Shown here: positions 37,728-50,465 of the stretch, one piece after another
How the letters are laid out: each line of letters starts with the position of its first letter
Position numbering within the stretch: the stretch's first letter is position 1
NCBI GenBank assembly: GCA_034766995.1
Contig: CM068314.1
Coordinates: 17,202,201-17,266,200 of the forward strand
Source of the DNA: Acanthacorydalis orientalis
Lineage: Eukaryota > Arthropoda > Insecta > Megaloptera > Corydalidae
Direction: 5' to 3'
Length of the DNA stretch: 64,000 bases
Notes under the pieces: model-generated
The model's database searches: none
What the model saw: only the letters and a program-made list of their open reading frames with translations
Told to the model about the DNA's origin: nothing
Position numbers and translations under genes: made by a program

Positions 37728-39515
37728 TTGTTGAGGTACTCAATTATTGTTTATTTTCTGTTAATTAAAAGATTTAGGATGTAATTAATTTTTCATAGAA
37801 AATGAACTTAATTTCAGATAATTGATAATGAAAACGCAGTATTTTAAAATTTTGCAATAGGATGATTGTTTAATAAATTAAACTGTTTATTTTAAAAAAA
37901 ATATTAAATTATCCTAAAATATATTTTTGAATTTTATACTTTAATTTAGAAAAAAATCACAGTGATAATACTTACATATTCTCAGTTAAAATGAATGAAA
38001 TAAAATTAATTTTGTGATGATTCGTTATTTAAACATTAAATGATATACAGCAAATGGAGAATTATCCAATATAATGGTTACTTAACGTTAAAAAATATTA
38101 AATAATTGTAGTTGCTCATATCCTGATACGTAATTGTATATTAAAACCATCCTGGCTACAAACGATTCGTCTTTTTCAGAGTTAATATAAAAGTTTTTAT
38201 ATAAAAAAATGGGTAATATAATAAATCGTAACAAGTTGTTAAATATAGTAAGGGGACATTTGTAAAAAATTCAAACTATTCATATATATTATTTCATAAT
38301 AAAAAATATGCATAGCTTATTTACTGTACAAAACTTCGATGCAAAAACTGTGATGTTTTATTTTTCGAATATAAAATAGAAACGTTTCAATTTGGACGCC
38401 TTCCAAAATAGAAATCAGAATATTGGTTTTATAGCAGTTCTATTTATAATATACTGTAATATAAAATGTAAACAATTTATAATATTTTATTATATGTATT
38501 TTAGTCTTCCGCATTTTCACTCTGCATTGCTTGATATAAATTGATAATTGATGCATATTGAACTTAAATTTACAGAACGGTAATACAGATAACAAAAACG
38601 TTAAAAATATGATATATAGTGGGACAGATTTTGAATTTTTTTATGTGCAAAATATGTAATATTTATGTTTTAATATCTAATCTGGTATAGTGTTTAAAAT
38701 TACAAAGCGAATATTTGAATATTTCATAGTAATTATTAGTCAGAAGAACTATTGTTACCTTTTTTGTTTCTTCATTATTGGTTTATATTAACACTCTTGT
38801 TAAATATATTATCAATATAAATGTAGCTCTTTAAATAATTCTCCTCTATCTAACCTTTGGCCAGACGTAACTTGTGCCTCAAATACTATATGAGTAACTT
38901 TTATAACATTTTTCTCGTTAGAGTAAATAGACTTCTTACTTTTGAATCTTCTTTCAATATTTTCAATCAAAATTCCAGTGTAGTTCTGAATGTACAGAAC
39001 GTATGATTATTCAATTCTTTGTAAAAATTTACTTTATTTGAGATATATGTAAATATTTAAAATGTTTAACTTTGCTTTACAAAATAATATTTTTATAATA
39101 CTTTTCTCCTAATTTTTAAATTCAAAAATTATTTTTTTTCTCATGAAATATGTTGAATAATTAGTTACTAATCAAATTTATAATTTCATGTTTTTGTATC
39201 TGCAATTTTATTGATGCATTGTGCTGATGTTTTTCACTACTAGTTTCAGTACACGTGTCTTCTTCAGGTAGAATTTAAATGCTACCTAAAGATGAATACT
39301 TAGTATTTAAATTTGTTAAATGGTATTGAGATACTATGAATCCATAGAATCTATCTGTCGTTAATAAGAAAACCTTTTTATTCATTAGATTTAATTTCAA
39401 ATTTATATTAAAAAAATTAGTAAATTCTTTTCAGTGCAGTTACATTAAATGTGTTTATCAGTTATTTATTATTAATTATTTGAATAGTAAAAAAGTACAC
39501 AAAAGAATATGTTTA
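37728..39515. other. Noncoding AT-rich stretch
   Basis: No arrays, no long frames and no recognisable repeats: plain AT-rich sequence. Confidence 0.6.
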
Positions 39516-40720
39516 CGAATTTGGCAATTGAATTGTCGACCGTTGCGGCACTGGGGTCACTTGATATTAAATCAAAAGTAAGGCTGTTAACAGCTGTTAA
39601 TTTCTATGCAGGAAGGTAACACGTACATCGTGTTTCTGTCAGTTATGGATCAACAAGTGAATATTAAATTTTGTTATAAATTAGGGCAAACCACAACATA
39701 AACTTAGAAATGTTGAAAACTGTGAACGGTGATAATACCATAAGTCCTACTAGTGTGTTTGAATGGCTTAAAAGTTTTAAAGATAGACGCGAGGATGTTC
39801 AAGACAACGCTAGAACCGGGAGTTCATCAATCTCTAGAAATACAGATTCGACGTAAAAGTTTGTGAAATTATGATAAAAGATCGCCGAATGACCCTTCAA
39901 AAGATGGAAGATATTTATTAATAAGGAAACGATTCGACAAATTTTACATGGAGATTTGGAAAAGAGGAAGATCTGTGTAAAATTTGTCCCGAAGTTTTAT
40001 GGATGATCAAAAACATAAAAGGGTTACATCGTACGCAAAATTCATGCATAATTGTCGCGATAATGTAAATTTTCTTAACTGCATTGGTGATGAGTCATTG
40101 GTGTTTCAGTAGGATCCTGAGACGAAACGCCAGAGTATACAGTGGATTGGAAAATCACCAAGACTCAATAAGTTTCGTTTGCAAAAATCCAGAATTAAAA
40201 CCATGGCTGATTACCTTTTTCGGTAAACAGGGTGTGGTTCCTAAATAATTTGTACATGAAGGACAAACAGTTAGTAGTGCATTCTTTGTTGAAGTGATGA
40301 ACAGGTTATTGCAACGCATTTCTCGAGTGCAACCACAATTTCGAGAAAATCTTGTTTCATGACAATGCATCTGTCTATTCCGCACTGATTGTGAAGTAAT
40401 TTCTCATAAAATGCAGGATTCTTCAGTCACTCACCCTATTCACCTGACTTGGCATCAACAAATTTTTCTATTTCCTAATGTGAAAACTGTTCTCAGGGGG
40501 AAACGATTTTAGGACGTAGAAAATATTAAGAAAAATGTAACTACTGAATTGAAAGCAGTTGTTTCTGACGCCTTTTAAAATAAAAACTTTTAGAACGTTG
40601 CAATACGTGTATTGGATAGTAACTGGATATTACTTTGAATAAATATCAAACATTTTTCATGTTACTTAAATTGTACTTCTTTGCATTGTACTAATCCAGA
40701 AATTAATTTATCAAACCTCG
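39516..40720 (+). mobile_element. Near-full-length degenerate mariner
   Basis: The element is 1205 bp, close to the 1.25-1.3 kb typical of mariner. It is flanked by TA and has diverged ends (left CGAATTTGGCAATTGAAT; right end complement CGAGGTTTGATAAATTAAT). The plus strand carries a broken transposase across almost its whole length. Its terminal repeats differ from the TTAGGT family and the GTGTA family, so it represents a third mariner lineage. The right boundary is clearer than the left. Confidence 0.65.
39645..40642 (+). pseudogene. Mariner transposase pseudogene (IS630/Tc1/mariner DDE)
   Basis: This is a remnant of a cut-and-paste transposase. From ATG 39645 it reads MDQQVNIKFCYKLGQTTT then stops. 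A shifted frame gives about 50 clean codons including SVFEWLKSFKDRREDVQDN and RTGSSS, where the family has GRPS. Parts of the catalytic core remain: GDES (near 40087), HDNAS (near 40358) and SPYSPDLA (near 40432). They lie in different frames, and the second-to-third Asp distance is about 20 bases shorter than the 34 residues usual in mariner. A GYYFE ending and TAA close it at 40642. At 998 bp it is slightly shorter than the expected 1035-1050 bp. Several stops and indels make it inactive. Confidence 0.75.
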
Positions 40721-41415
40721 TATACATTGAAAAATACACTTTGATTGGAATTTTAACATATTAATCAATTTATCTTAAGACATACGAAATCAAAAAAATT
40801 AATATGACATTTGAATCGTTTGTAAGTATCGTATTAATCTTAAAGAGATTCCAATGTAAATAAATTATAAGAAAAATAATAAAATTGTGTAAACAAGTAT
40901 GCAAATACGTATAAACAGATAAAAAATGATTCACAAAATGACAAAGTTTCACATGAACTCATTTCATATAAAATCCATTTGAAAATATTTCTTATCAGTA
41001 TACGTAGCCTTTTAAATGATTTAGTAAGATTTCAACTTGAGATATAATATCATCATTTTGCAAATTCAGTTAGATAAATGTCATAAATATAATGATAAAT
41101 ACTACATTGAGCTTCACAGCTATAATATTTTTTTTATATTTATCATAAAAAAATACGCTAGTCGTATTTTATTATGCGATAATAAATTATTTTAATAGGA
41201 TTTTTGAGATTTATTTTATTTATTTTTCGAATTGTTATTCAATTTAATGCTCTTTTTATTATTGGATATTATAATCTATACAAATACGGATTGTGTATTA
41301 TTATTAATGAGTGTAAATAATATTCGCTATTACAATTGTAATTAAAATGATTTATTAATTATTTAAAGATTGTGTTATTTGAATAATTCAACGAACATAA
41401 TCGTTTCATAAGTAC
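40721..41415. other. Noncoding AT-rich stretch
   Basis: Lies between the dead mariner and the candidate LTR. One 60-codon frame of no interest. Nothing else seen. Confidence 0.6.
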
Positions 41416-41800
41416 TGTTACGAAAACAATCAAATACATGAGGGAATACACAATATCCATTACAGTTAAAATATTTGTTATGGTCTATAGACGCTAGTTG
41501 TCGACAGTAATCTTTGGTAGACCCAGAGGCTGAGAGAAATACACGGCCACTCTCTCGATGCCCGAGACCTTGTGACACGCTGACATCGAGGACGAGACTG
41601 CTAAGGGTTAGAGTTATCATCCCCTAGAAGGGATATATAATATAAAGACCCCCTTCGTCCCCCTCGAATACGTGTATGTATGCTACAAACAGCTGAGATT
41701 TGTATTCTACGATCACGAAGTTTGTTTTTTAAAGCTACCTGGATCAACTTTGTTGTATATATCGGATTTTTTTTCGTTGCGAATTGTTCGTGATGATTTA
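41416..41800 (+). mobile_element. Candidate solo or truncated LTR
   Basis: The block starts TGTTACGAAAAC, a start common in gypsy-type LTRs. It then becomes GC-richer and contains a strong TATA element (ATATATAATATAAAGAC, about 41633-41649) followed by a C-rich CCCCCTTCGTCCCCCTCG. This order of upstream region, TATA box and leader fits an LTR. I could not fix the 3' end or find a target-site duplication, and there is no adjacent gag-pol. The alternative is an ordinary promoter. The 81-codon minus-strand frame across it is probably chance. Confidence 0.35.
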
Positions 41801-41852
41801 TTTATTGTTTACTCTTTGAAGCACTTTCATTTTGTTATTTTTCTTTTGGAAG

Positions 41853-41854
<2 letters not shown>

Positions 41855-41920
<66 letters not shown>
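41855..41920. repeat. (AT)n array
   Basis: Uninterrupted run of 66 bp, about 60 bp right of the candidate LTR. Confidence 0.95.
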
Positions 41921-41923
<3 letters not shown>

Positions 41924-42018
41924 AGTAATATTTTATTGCTTATTTTGATTAATGATGTTTATTTTGTACGATATGTATTATTAATACTTTCACTGATTGC
42001 TTACAAAAATATGTATTA

Positions 42019-42026
<8 letters not shown>

Positions 42027-42086
<60 letters not shown>

Positions 42087-42100
42087 ATATGTATGTATGT
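42027..42100. repeat. Compound (AT)n(GT)n(GTAT)n array
   Basis: Three successive repeat types: AT to 42052, GT to about 42072, then GTAT. Together with the array at 41855 it yields a false 147-codon frame. Confidence 0.95.
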
Positions 42101-42761
42101 ATTGTAAAGAACTGAAAAAAAGTGTTTGAATTTTCATATTGTTAATTTTTTATATGTATAGCATACCTAAGATTATTATTTTCTTTTCTAAAAATTGCAA
42201 TTCTCGCTATGAAAAAATTCTTTTCATAAAATATATAACTGTATCAATATAGAATTGACGAATTTGTCAAACCGCACATTTAAAATTGACTTTAATAGGA
42301 TTCAGTCAGGTATCAATTTCTCAGAAATTTAAGAACGACTTATATGATAAAAAATACATACTAAAATGTTATTTGTGGTCGTATATATGTTTATGAGTTT
42401 GACAATTTCTTAAAAGTTCATTTCTGCTTCATGTTATGTTTTTAAACCGATTAGTTTATATGAATAATTTTTATTTAATCTTATTTTTATTATGTTATAT
42501 TAATAACATTTTTAAATTATATTGTATATTTTTTTCTTTTCACATGTAAATGTGTATGAAAACATTGATTTTACTATTTTTAGACTTGAACTTATTCAGT
42601 TTATTCTTTGTATTTTTCAGTATTTCTCTCATGTAAAAAATATCAATTTTATTTACTGCTACTAATTTCAACTTTTTATCCAATCGCTTGCTAACCTTTT
42701 TTGTATCTTATATATAATTTAAGATTAAAATATTCGAATGGTATGGAATATATAATGTATA

Positions 42762-42763
<2 letters not shown>

Positions 42764-42839
<76 letters not shown>

Positions 42840-42850
42840 GTATATGTATG
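42764..42850. repeat. Compound (AC)n(AT)n array
   Basis: About 30 bp of AC, then 36 bp of AT and imperfect TATATG units. Confidence 0.95.
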
Positions 42851-43158
42851 TACGTATATGTAGACTGGTTCTTTTGTGTGCAATTTTTTATTCATTTACA
42901 CATAGCGTTCAAACAGTCTTTATGGTTATGTTTCAAGAAAAGTCGAGAAAGATATTTCTCTACATCATTTCTTTAGCTGACTTTTTACGCTACGACAATA
43001 TTTTTTAAGCCAAGAACAAATCTCATCGGCTAAAAGAGAGACCTTAACGTGATTTTTGTGACGCGCGTAAAAACATCTACACCACCACTGTGTGTGTTGG
43101 TGGGTTTAGGTGGATGAGAAAGAGCATCATAGCATAACGCGCATATGCTACAGTACAA

Positions 43159-43268
43159 TCAGTTTGATGGAAGTGTACCTTCAAGCCATGAACAAAATTT
43201 CGTTTCCGTGAAATGACGTCGTAAAGAGGGTAATATGGCGTGCAGGCTTCTTGGACATTGGATTGGGT
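43159..43268 (+). other. Possible first exon (initiator, ATG, splice donor)
   Basis: An arthropod-type initiator TCAGTT (43159) is followed by a CRE-like TGACGTC (about 43214), ATG 43235 with eleven codons (MACRLLGHWIG), and then GG|GTAAGT, a near-ideal 5' splice site at 43267. The surrounding 43020-43330 is richer in GC than its neighbours. The order is right for a short first coding exon of a gene running right, but no downstream exon was identified, so this is only a candidate. Confidence 0.25.
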
Positions 43269-43329
43269 AAGTTTTAGGGAGACGCACGCCAGACTAGTAG
43301 CACTTTTAGTAAAGAAAACTCACTGCAAA

Positions 43330-44400
43330 AGTTCGAAATGTGATTTGTTAAAAAATGTTTCAAGTTTCCTTTTGTAGCCGTTTTATTGGAAATAGTGAGC
43401 GTGTGTTTTAGTTTTAAAAGTGTTTTTCTTTTTATCCGTTGTCTGACTATATATCAGCGAGTTTGTTGTTTTTTTGTGGTGACGTTTACTAGCCTTTTAG
43501 AGATATTGTCTTGTTTTTCGTTGGCTGTGGTTTGTTGTTAGGGTTCAACTAAACGGATTATAAATTCATATATGCCAGGTTTTATGAGCGCAATAATTTA
43601 TAACTCGAAATGTCTTCATTCGTAAGGTTTCACTGTAAATTAATTTAAGTTGATTGTTGTTTTACAATTTAATTATTCATGTAGGTTGACTGCATTTTTC
43701 AAACTTTATTTATTTATTTTCTATTTTACTACCATTAAGAAGATTATGTTTTTTTAAAATAACTTATGGAATACTAATGAACTGTTTCGAATTAAAAATA
43801 AACTTAATTTAATAAAATAAAAATGAATTACTTGAATTCATTTTGTATGTTTATTTTTATAAACTACTATTCTATTTTTAGGATACAAAATTTTTTAAAA
43901 ATATTCCTCTTTGAAGCTATAAAAATATTTTATACTTTGATGTAAGTAAATGATTTCGAATTAGATGTTAATCGTAAATTAATTTCAAAATTAGATGTTC
44001 TTAGAATATGCTATATTTTAAGAAATTGTAATATTTAGAATGTCGTTTCATTTTTGAAATTACTCAATTAAAGTAATGAAGAAACGAATAATATATTTTT
44101 ATCACATTTAAAAGTAGTATATGTATATTTTTGAAATAACTTTTTAGTTTTTAATAATGTTTTATATTAACGAAACCCACTAAAACATCAGTTTAAGGTA
44201 CTCAGTATTTTTTGTACTCATGATCACTTTTCAATTATTTATGATAAAATTTCTTAATTCTTGTACGTATAATTCTGTATAATGGAAAGTTGAAGAAGTC
44301 ATTTTATCTACAGATTCTTATTAAGAACATTAAAAACATGCTATTCATTTTCATTATAAAGCTGTACTTTGTCCGTGCACTTTAATTTTTTTTTAATATT

Positions 44401-44406
<6 letters not shown>
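43330..44406. other. Noncoding stretch
   Basis: Starts with GT-rich sequence (43380-43560) and then becomes AT-rich. If the candidate exon at 43159 is real, this would be its intron. No acceptor-exon pair was recognised. Confidence 0.5.

Positions 44407-44485
<79 letters not shown>
44407..44485. repeat. (TA)n array with GTG interruption
   Basis: About 79 bp, interrupted near 44444. Confidence 0.95.
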
Positions 44486-44487
<2 letters not shown>

Positions 44488-44699
44488 TAAAATATTTCTA
44501 TTTAAATTTTGTTTTACAAACGATCTTGATTAAGTTTGAATAACTACATAGATTTTACTACACACCTTTACAATTCATTTAAGTTGAATACATTTAATTT
44601 GAAATATTTTCAATACAACATTTTAAATTTATATACACATTTATATATTACGAAAATGTTATCACTTCACATCACTGAAATCATTTATATCTTCGTAGA

Positions 44700-44940
44700 T
44701 CGAATAGTCCCTTGTCAGTGAACTCCTTACACAATTCTTGTAGTCTTGAAAAGTTTGGGGTCCGCGTGCCAACACCTGACAGGCCCCTAGAGCGACATGC
44801 CATGTCTCACACCTGTCGCTACCTGGAAAGACGTACATGGCTACCCCAATACAACTCGCTAGCTACACCACTCTTTTACCTAAACCACTGTGAGTTTGAT
44901 TCTCAACAAATTCATTCGGTGTTGATAAACGACAAGTAAA
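44700..44940 (+). mobile_element. Candidate SINE or other GC-richer repeat remnant
   Basis: A sharply bounded patch of more balanced composition carries GAGTTTGATTCTC (44892-44904), similar to the B-box-like motif at 19879. A possible A box (ATGGCTACCCCAAT, about 44848) lies about 45 nt upstream. An open frame of 75 codons crosses it but shows no domain I recognise. I think a repeat is more likely than a gene. Confidence 0.3.
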
Positions 44941-46686
44941 TGCATTTCCACTTATTAGAAAAGGATATTTACTTTCCGTGTTGGTTGTTAAAAATAGTTT
45001 TTGAGGATTTTTACTTACCTGAATCATAGATGACAAGTAATCAGTGGCGTGTTTAATGGTAATAAATGTACATTTATATGAATATTAGTTTTTATTAAAT
45101 CATATTAAATGTTTTTATTTATTAATTTCTTTAAGAACACTATTATTTTTTTATAATATGTCGTAATATTGTCACTAAAATACATTTAGTGACTATATAT
45201 GAGAATTTTTCCAAGAAATATACAAGAGTAAGACTCAACCCGATCAATAAAACTAATATAAATTTATGGAAAAAATATTCGACCCTAGAGAATAAAAAGA
45301 CATTTTTTATTTGAATCTACTTTTTTATTGTAGTTTATTTTTGACCGTTTTCTAATAAAGATAAAAGTTGTATAATTTAAAAGTGATCATATTTTGTATT
45401 AAAAGATTATATATAAAATCAAAGTTTCATTTCTGTTGACGTTTATATATTTTATATAACAAATTACGAATTTTAATTTTACACAAGTATACTTTTTTTT
45501 ATATATTTTAATTTTACATATTCGTGAAAATAAAAATAAAAAAATACTAAAAACTGGTATCAGATTTTAGTTTTATGCTTCGTTTATATTATTTTTGAAT
45601 GTGTTATAAAATATATAAATATGTTTATTATGATGATATACGAAAATAAATTGTTTTAAAAATAGTTATTAAAATTCCTTTCAGAAATATCATTCACACA
45701 ATGTTTAACGTACTCTTGGAATCAAAAGTTATACTTGATATATGATTTTTTTGAATACCATTGAAAGTCAAATATGGCTTTAAAGGTACTTTGTAAATGT
45801 TAGTTATTTGTAATAATCTTAATTCTTGAGCTGAAAATGCAAATCTTGTTGTTTACAAAGTAGATTTTTTAATACTCTTATTTTAAAGTTTTTTTTTAAA
45901 AAAGAAATGTATGCTTAAATAAAATTTAAAAACTTTTAAAATTTGTTTGAACAAATATTTCATTTCTGTTTCCATAGTTTGAAATTATTACATTTTTAAT
46001 TGTCAAATTGATCGATTAATTCATGTAATAAAAGTAATAAAATTATGTTTTAAAATTAATTAGAAATATAATATTAACAATGTGGTTAATTTAAACTGAA
46101 ATAATAAATATGTTAAGAAAATATTGTACGCTACTGACATAGTATGAGATTCACAACGATTTGTTAAATCGAATAGAGACTACATATAATTTTTTTCGAA
46201 CAAAGACAGCATAGTGAGTGTTTAAATTTATGTTTTAAAACCTGGTATTTATTTGCAATAAAACTAACAGCCCCCTTTTCATAGTTGTCTCGTACTTGAG
46301 TTGTGAGCTTAAATTCGTCAGTTTACTTTGATGTTTTGCAGTGAACATTTCTTGTTTGATTATTAAATATTTCTTAGTCAATTTGTCTTATATTTCTATT
46401 TACATTACATTCGATAATTATTTTAATTATATTTGAAGTGCAGTGTATTTGTGCTGTGTTGAAAAGTCGTGTTTTTAAAATGATGTTATGGACGTTTGCG
46501 ACGTAATTTTTTTGTCTTGCTTATGCAAATGTGAGTAAATATTTTTACAGTATAATCAGCACCTTTATGTATTAATTTCAATACTCTACACCTTATTTGG
46601 TACATATTTGTTCCACATATTAAATCTTAAGTATTCTGGTCAATATTTTCGATATTCTTTTGCTTAGATATGTGTGTGTAAATACG

Positions 46687-46691
<5 letters not shown>

Positions 46692-46742
<51 letters not shown>
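46692..46742. repeat. (AT)n array
   Basis: 44 bp of AT with a GTATGT tail. Confidence 0.95.
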
Positions 46743-46743
<1 letters not shown>

Positions 46744-47811
46744 ATAATTATTATGTATTAATTCATTTTTGATATTAAAATATCTCGCTTGTATAATAAT
46801 CTCCAACTATTCATACTTTGTATGTAATTCTAAAATTTCAATAAACCAGAAAAGAAGAAAAAGAAAAAAGAATAATCTTTTACGTTTCACGATATTGGAT
46901 TTTATTGAAATGCTGATATACGTTTTATTGAAAAGAATAAATGATTTGTCTTGGATATATTTTCATACAATTTTCATTAAAATATATTTCAAGTGTACAT
47001 AATATTCTGACTTCATGTATATATTATCATTTCAAATACAAATATTAATGATACTGTTATCTGAAGGTTGTAGCATATATTTTACGTTGAATCATATTGT
47101 CTGCTTGTATAAAATCAATGACAGCCTTGTTCTTCGTAATAATACATATTTGAAAGTTCAGTGATGTATTCAGTGCTTATTCCGTAGATAATTTATTTTA
47201 CCTTTTCCGTAAAATATATATTTAATCGTGGTTTGTTTTTATTGGAATGTATACTTTATTCTTTTATACTCTACGCAGTATGATAATGTAGTATTGTTGT
47301 GAATGGACTTTAAATTTATTAATTTACATACACTGTATTTAATTTTCATGTGGGCGTCGCTGTTTGCATTGCAAGTTATTTGTTTAGTTATAGTAAATTT
47401 CATTACAACGTTGTTTGACCTGCTTGAGGTTATTTTTGAATCGATAAATAGACCAGATTTTTTATAAATACAACTTCTAGAATAAATGTTAACGCAATGT
47501 CGAGGTTTACTAATTTTATGTATACTTTGTATGCAAATATAAGCCTTGAAAAATTGTCAAAAATGTCACTAATTTATAAATTCACATATTTCATAAAAAT
47601 ATTTAAAAAATTATCATTGAAAAATGATAAAAATGCATTTCTAGGAGGATCAATATATTTATCAAGAAATAATACTACTTTGTTGATTCCAAGTAAATAA
47701 TTGATATCAAGCAAAAAAAGTGTTTTCCTATGAAATATTTCAGTCATATAGTGGTTCTTTACAGTAGTTTTTTATATACGATTGCTTAGAAAGACCAGTA
47801 CCTACAAAGAA

Positions 47812-47815
<4 letters not shown>

Positions 47816-47865
<50 letters not shown>
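47816..47865. repeat. (AT)n array
   Basis: Uninterrupted run of 50 bp. Confidence 0.95.
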
Positions 47866-47867
<2 letters not shown>

Positions 47868-48287
47868 CTCTTTTTAAGGAAAGAATAATAACTACTATAA
47901 TTTTAGTACTGTTTGCAGAATAATTTCATGTGCAGACAATTCGGTTATTTAAAGTAGGAATACGTCTTAAAATCACATTCTGATATGTGATTAAGCTTGC
48001 TTGAACAAATAGAAATAAACTCATTCTTAACTGTAATGGTTTATTATATTTTAATATTTCTAGATAATTGCAATTTTTCGATTGTTGCAACATGTCTTAT
48101 CATCTTTTAGTTGTAAAATATGAAGTCGTTTTTATATTTGTTAAAAAAGTAATGGATGTAATACATAGTCTGTGTATTGTAAATTGATTTGTTTACAAGT
48201 TTTTCTTTTAATATTATATGGAGTAACTGATTTGCATTATTCACACTTTTATGTAGTTTTTTGCTTATCACGTTAGAAATAAAAATC

Positions 48288-48289
<2 letters not shown>

Positions 48290-48370
<81 letters not shown>
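48290..48370. repeat. (TA)n array
   Basis: Uninterrupted run of 81 bp, the second longest here, followed by GGGAGAAAGAGAG. Confidence 0.95.
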
Positions 48371-48372
<2 letters not shown>

Positions 48373-49152
48373 GAGAAAGAGAGCCTAACATGTTGGTATA
48401 ATATTTGATACTATTATCTAAAAAGTATCTATTCACAATGTTTAATATTAAACATTTTATGAAAATGGGAGTAGTATTAAAATTTATAATAAATAATATG
48501 TGTTTATTTACGAGTCCTTTATTATAATTATTTAATATATTAAATCAACTATTCATCTTCAAAATTTAACTGCATGAGTAATGTTTAATTTAAAATATTT
48601 TATGCCGTGCATTATTAAAGCTATAATATCTACTATAATAGTCATGTTGTCTGAACTTAATACTTAAACTGTACCTCGGTAAGAAATATGTACAATGTTA
48701 TTTTATGAAGCGTATTAGTGTTACACAATTGATACGTGTTCATTGTTATTTCAGAATATTAAAATTGTTCTGTTATTTTACAGAGAAACAATCTTCTAGT
48801 CACTCCTACTATCTACTCCAAGGCATTGATATGAAAAGTTATGCAAATATTATATATACATACTTCTGTAACTATATATTTTATATAGTAATGTTGATTT
48901 ATTACTAACATTAAATTTGTAGATAATAGTTAAATGTGTCACTATTAAACTCGGATTTTATTACATCTTGATATTAAAGTTAATTTAATTTAATTATTAT
49001 TTTTTGTAATTCTTAAATCATTGTGGAGTTAATAATAATACATAACTATAAAATTTAATATAATTGTATAATTGAATTTTATTATTCTTCAATTAGTAGT
49101 GGACATATGTTAAAACTTAATTTATTTATTATTTCTTTTTCAGTATAGTGTA

Positions 49153-49729
49153 TTAGGTTGGTAGGAAAATAATTACGTTTTTTGTTTTCTAAATTCTAAC
49201 TATACTTTTTTTCAATGAAAGTGTTATGCCATCGTGTTCATGTTAGTATCATTTTAAAGTGCATTTTTCAGTCTGTATTTTGGTAACATAGATTGGTTTT
49301 ATTGTTAAATTTGCTTAGAATTGCGCTATTGAATTAAAGATGGAAAAGAAGTAAATAAGAGCAATTTTTTTATATGAGTTCAAAACGAGTGATAAAGCAG
49401 CAAAAACTGGCCGTAAACTAAACTGTAATGTTGGTATGGGTACTCTTAAGGAATTTATGGTGCAATGATGGTTATAAAAAATTTGTACTGTAGCCTTGAA
49501 GATGGAGAAGGTCGCTAGCATCCTTCTTCAGTTCATAACGACCAACTGAAGGTGTTAATCGAATCAGACAAAACCACGCACAAGAATTCTAGAGCTTGCA
49601 CAAAAATTAGGTGTTAGTTATTCAACAGTTTCAGGTCACTTAAAACAGCTAAGAAAATCAAAAAAGGTAAAAATATATATGATTTTGAAGTTCATAAACC
49701 GCAATAATTTTTCTACGTTTTCAGTCTAA
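49153..49729 (+). mobile_element. Internally deleted mariner with N-terminal transposase relic (copy 1)
   Basis: This 577-bp element is flanked by TA. Its left terminal repeat starts TTAGGTTGGTAGGAAAAT and its right end is a decayed complement (AAACCGCAATAATTTTTC ... GTCTAA). Inside, from ATG 49340, is the N-terminus of a mariner transposase: MEKK, a stop where the family has a sense codon, then IRAIFLYEFKTSDKAAKTGR, followed by stops and frameshifts. The second helix-turn-helix (ELAQKLGVS-like, about 49590-49660) is followed almost at once by the 3' end. The whole catalytic domain is missing. It shares its deletion junction with the copy at 54383. Confidence 0.7.
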
Positions 49730-50184
49730 TATCTATATCAATCAGTATAATGATTATTGATTGTATTGTTTAATAAAATTAGATTTTTAGTTAACATAAA
49801 GTGTAATATTAATTTATCGTTTGTATTTATACTCGATCCAAGTTTTTTATATCGATTTTCTTTAATCAACTTGTATAATTTATAAATAGAGGTTTATTTA
49901 TAAAAGAGTATAAGGGATCTTAAAGAATGCTTTTTTTAAGTAAGCACGAAGGCATCAATAACTAAATTTATTAACTTTTACTAATTGATTTTTTTGTTCC
50001 CTACAAACTGCATTTTTTGGGATCTAGATTGTTAACCGATTTTGATTTTTGTTTATATGTATTTCGGATTTTTTATATCTTAGCTTTCGGACGGTGTTTA
50101 ACATCACCATTTTAAAGTTCTTCAATTTGAGATATTATTACTGATATTGATGACACATTTTTACAAAATTAGTAAATAAATATT

Positions 50185-50465
50185 ATCAATCAAAATGTTC
50201 AATAGTCGATTATTGATTATTTTAATAATGACTTATTTATATTTCGATAGCGATGCCACGATCTTCAAAGCACTGATGAACTTTTAAAAGACTTTAATGT
50301 ACTTTATCACTCTCGAAATGATAGCATCGTCATTTAAATGAGCAGAAATTTTTACTAAAGTCACCAATAATCCTTTATTGAACACTTTAAGTAGAAAAGA
50401 ACGGTGAATGAAAAATGAAAATTGATTTTTAAAAGTGATATTAGTCACAGGTCAAAACTGTAACT
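50185..50465. repeat. TGATCA inverted-repeat family, complete copy
   Basis: The left arm is ATCAAAATGTTCAATAGTCG with GATAGCGATGCCACGATC; the right arm is GATAGCATCGTCATTTAAAT with AATAATCCTTTATTGAAC. A tail with TTAGTCACAGGTCAAAACT follows. The arms are more diverged than in the 27249 copy. Confidence 0.55.

Larger units (their letters stand above)
44941..49152. other. Noncoding AT-rich stretch
   Basis: Three arrays. A patch near 46270-46510 has an initiator-like CGTCAGTTTAC and TTTTGCAGTG, but no exon could be built. No gene seen. Confidence 0.5.

Noticed and set aside
40155..40385. 76-codon minus-strand frame inside the mariner
   Set aside because: It lies opposite the transposase pseudogene and is a shadow of it.
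41672..42115. 147-codon open frame
   Set aside because: Most of it is two AT arrays and a GT array translated as Ile-Tyr, Cys-Val and similar repeats.
48107..48436. 109-codon minus-strand frame
   Set aside because: Its core is the 81-bp AT array.
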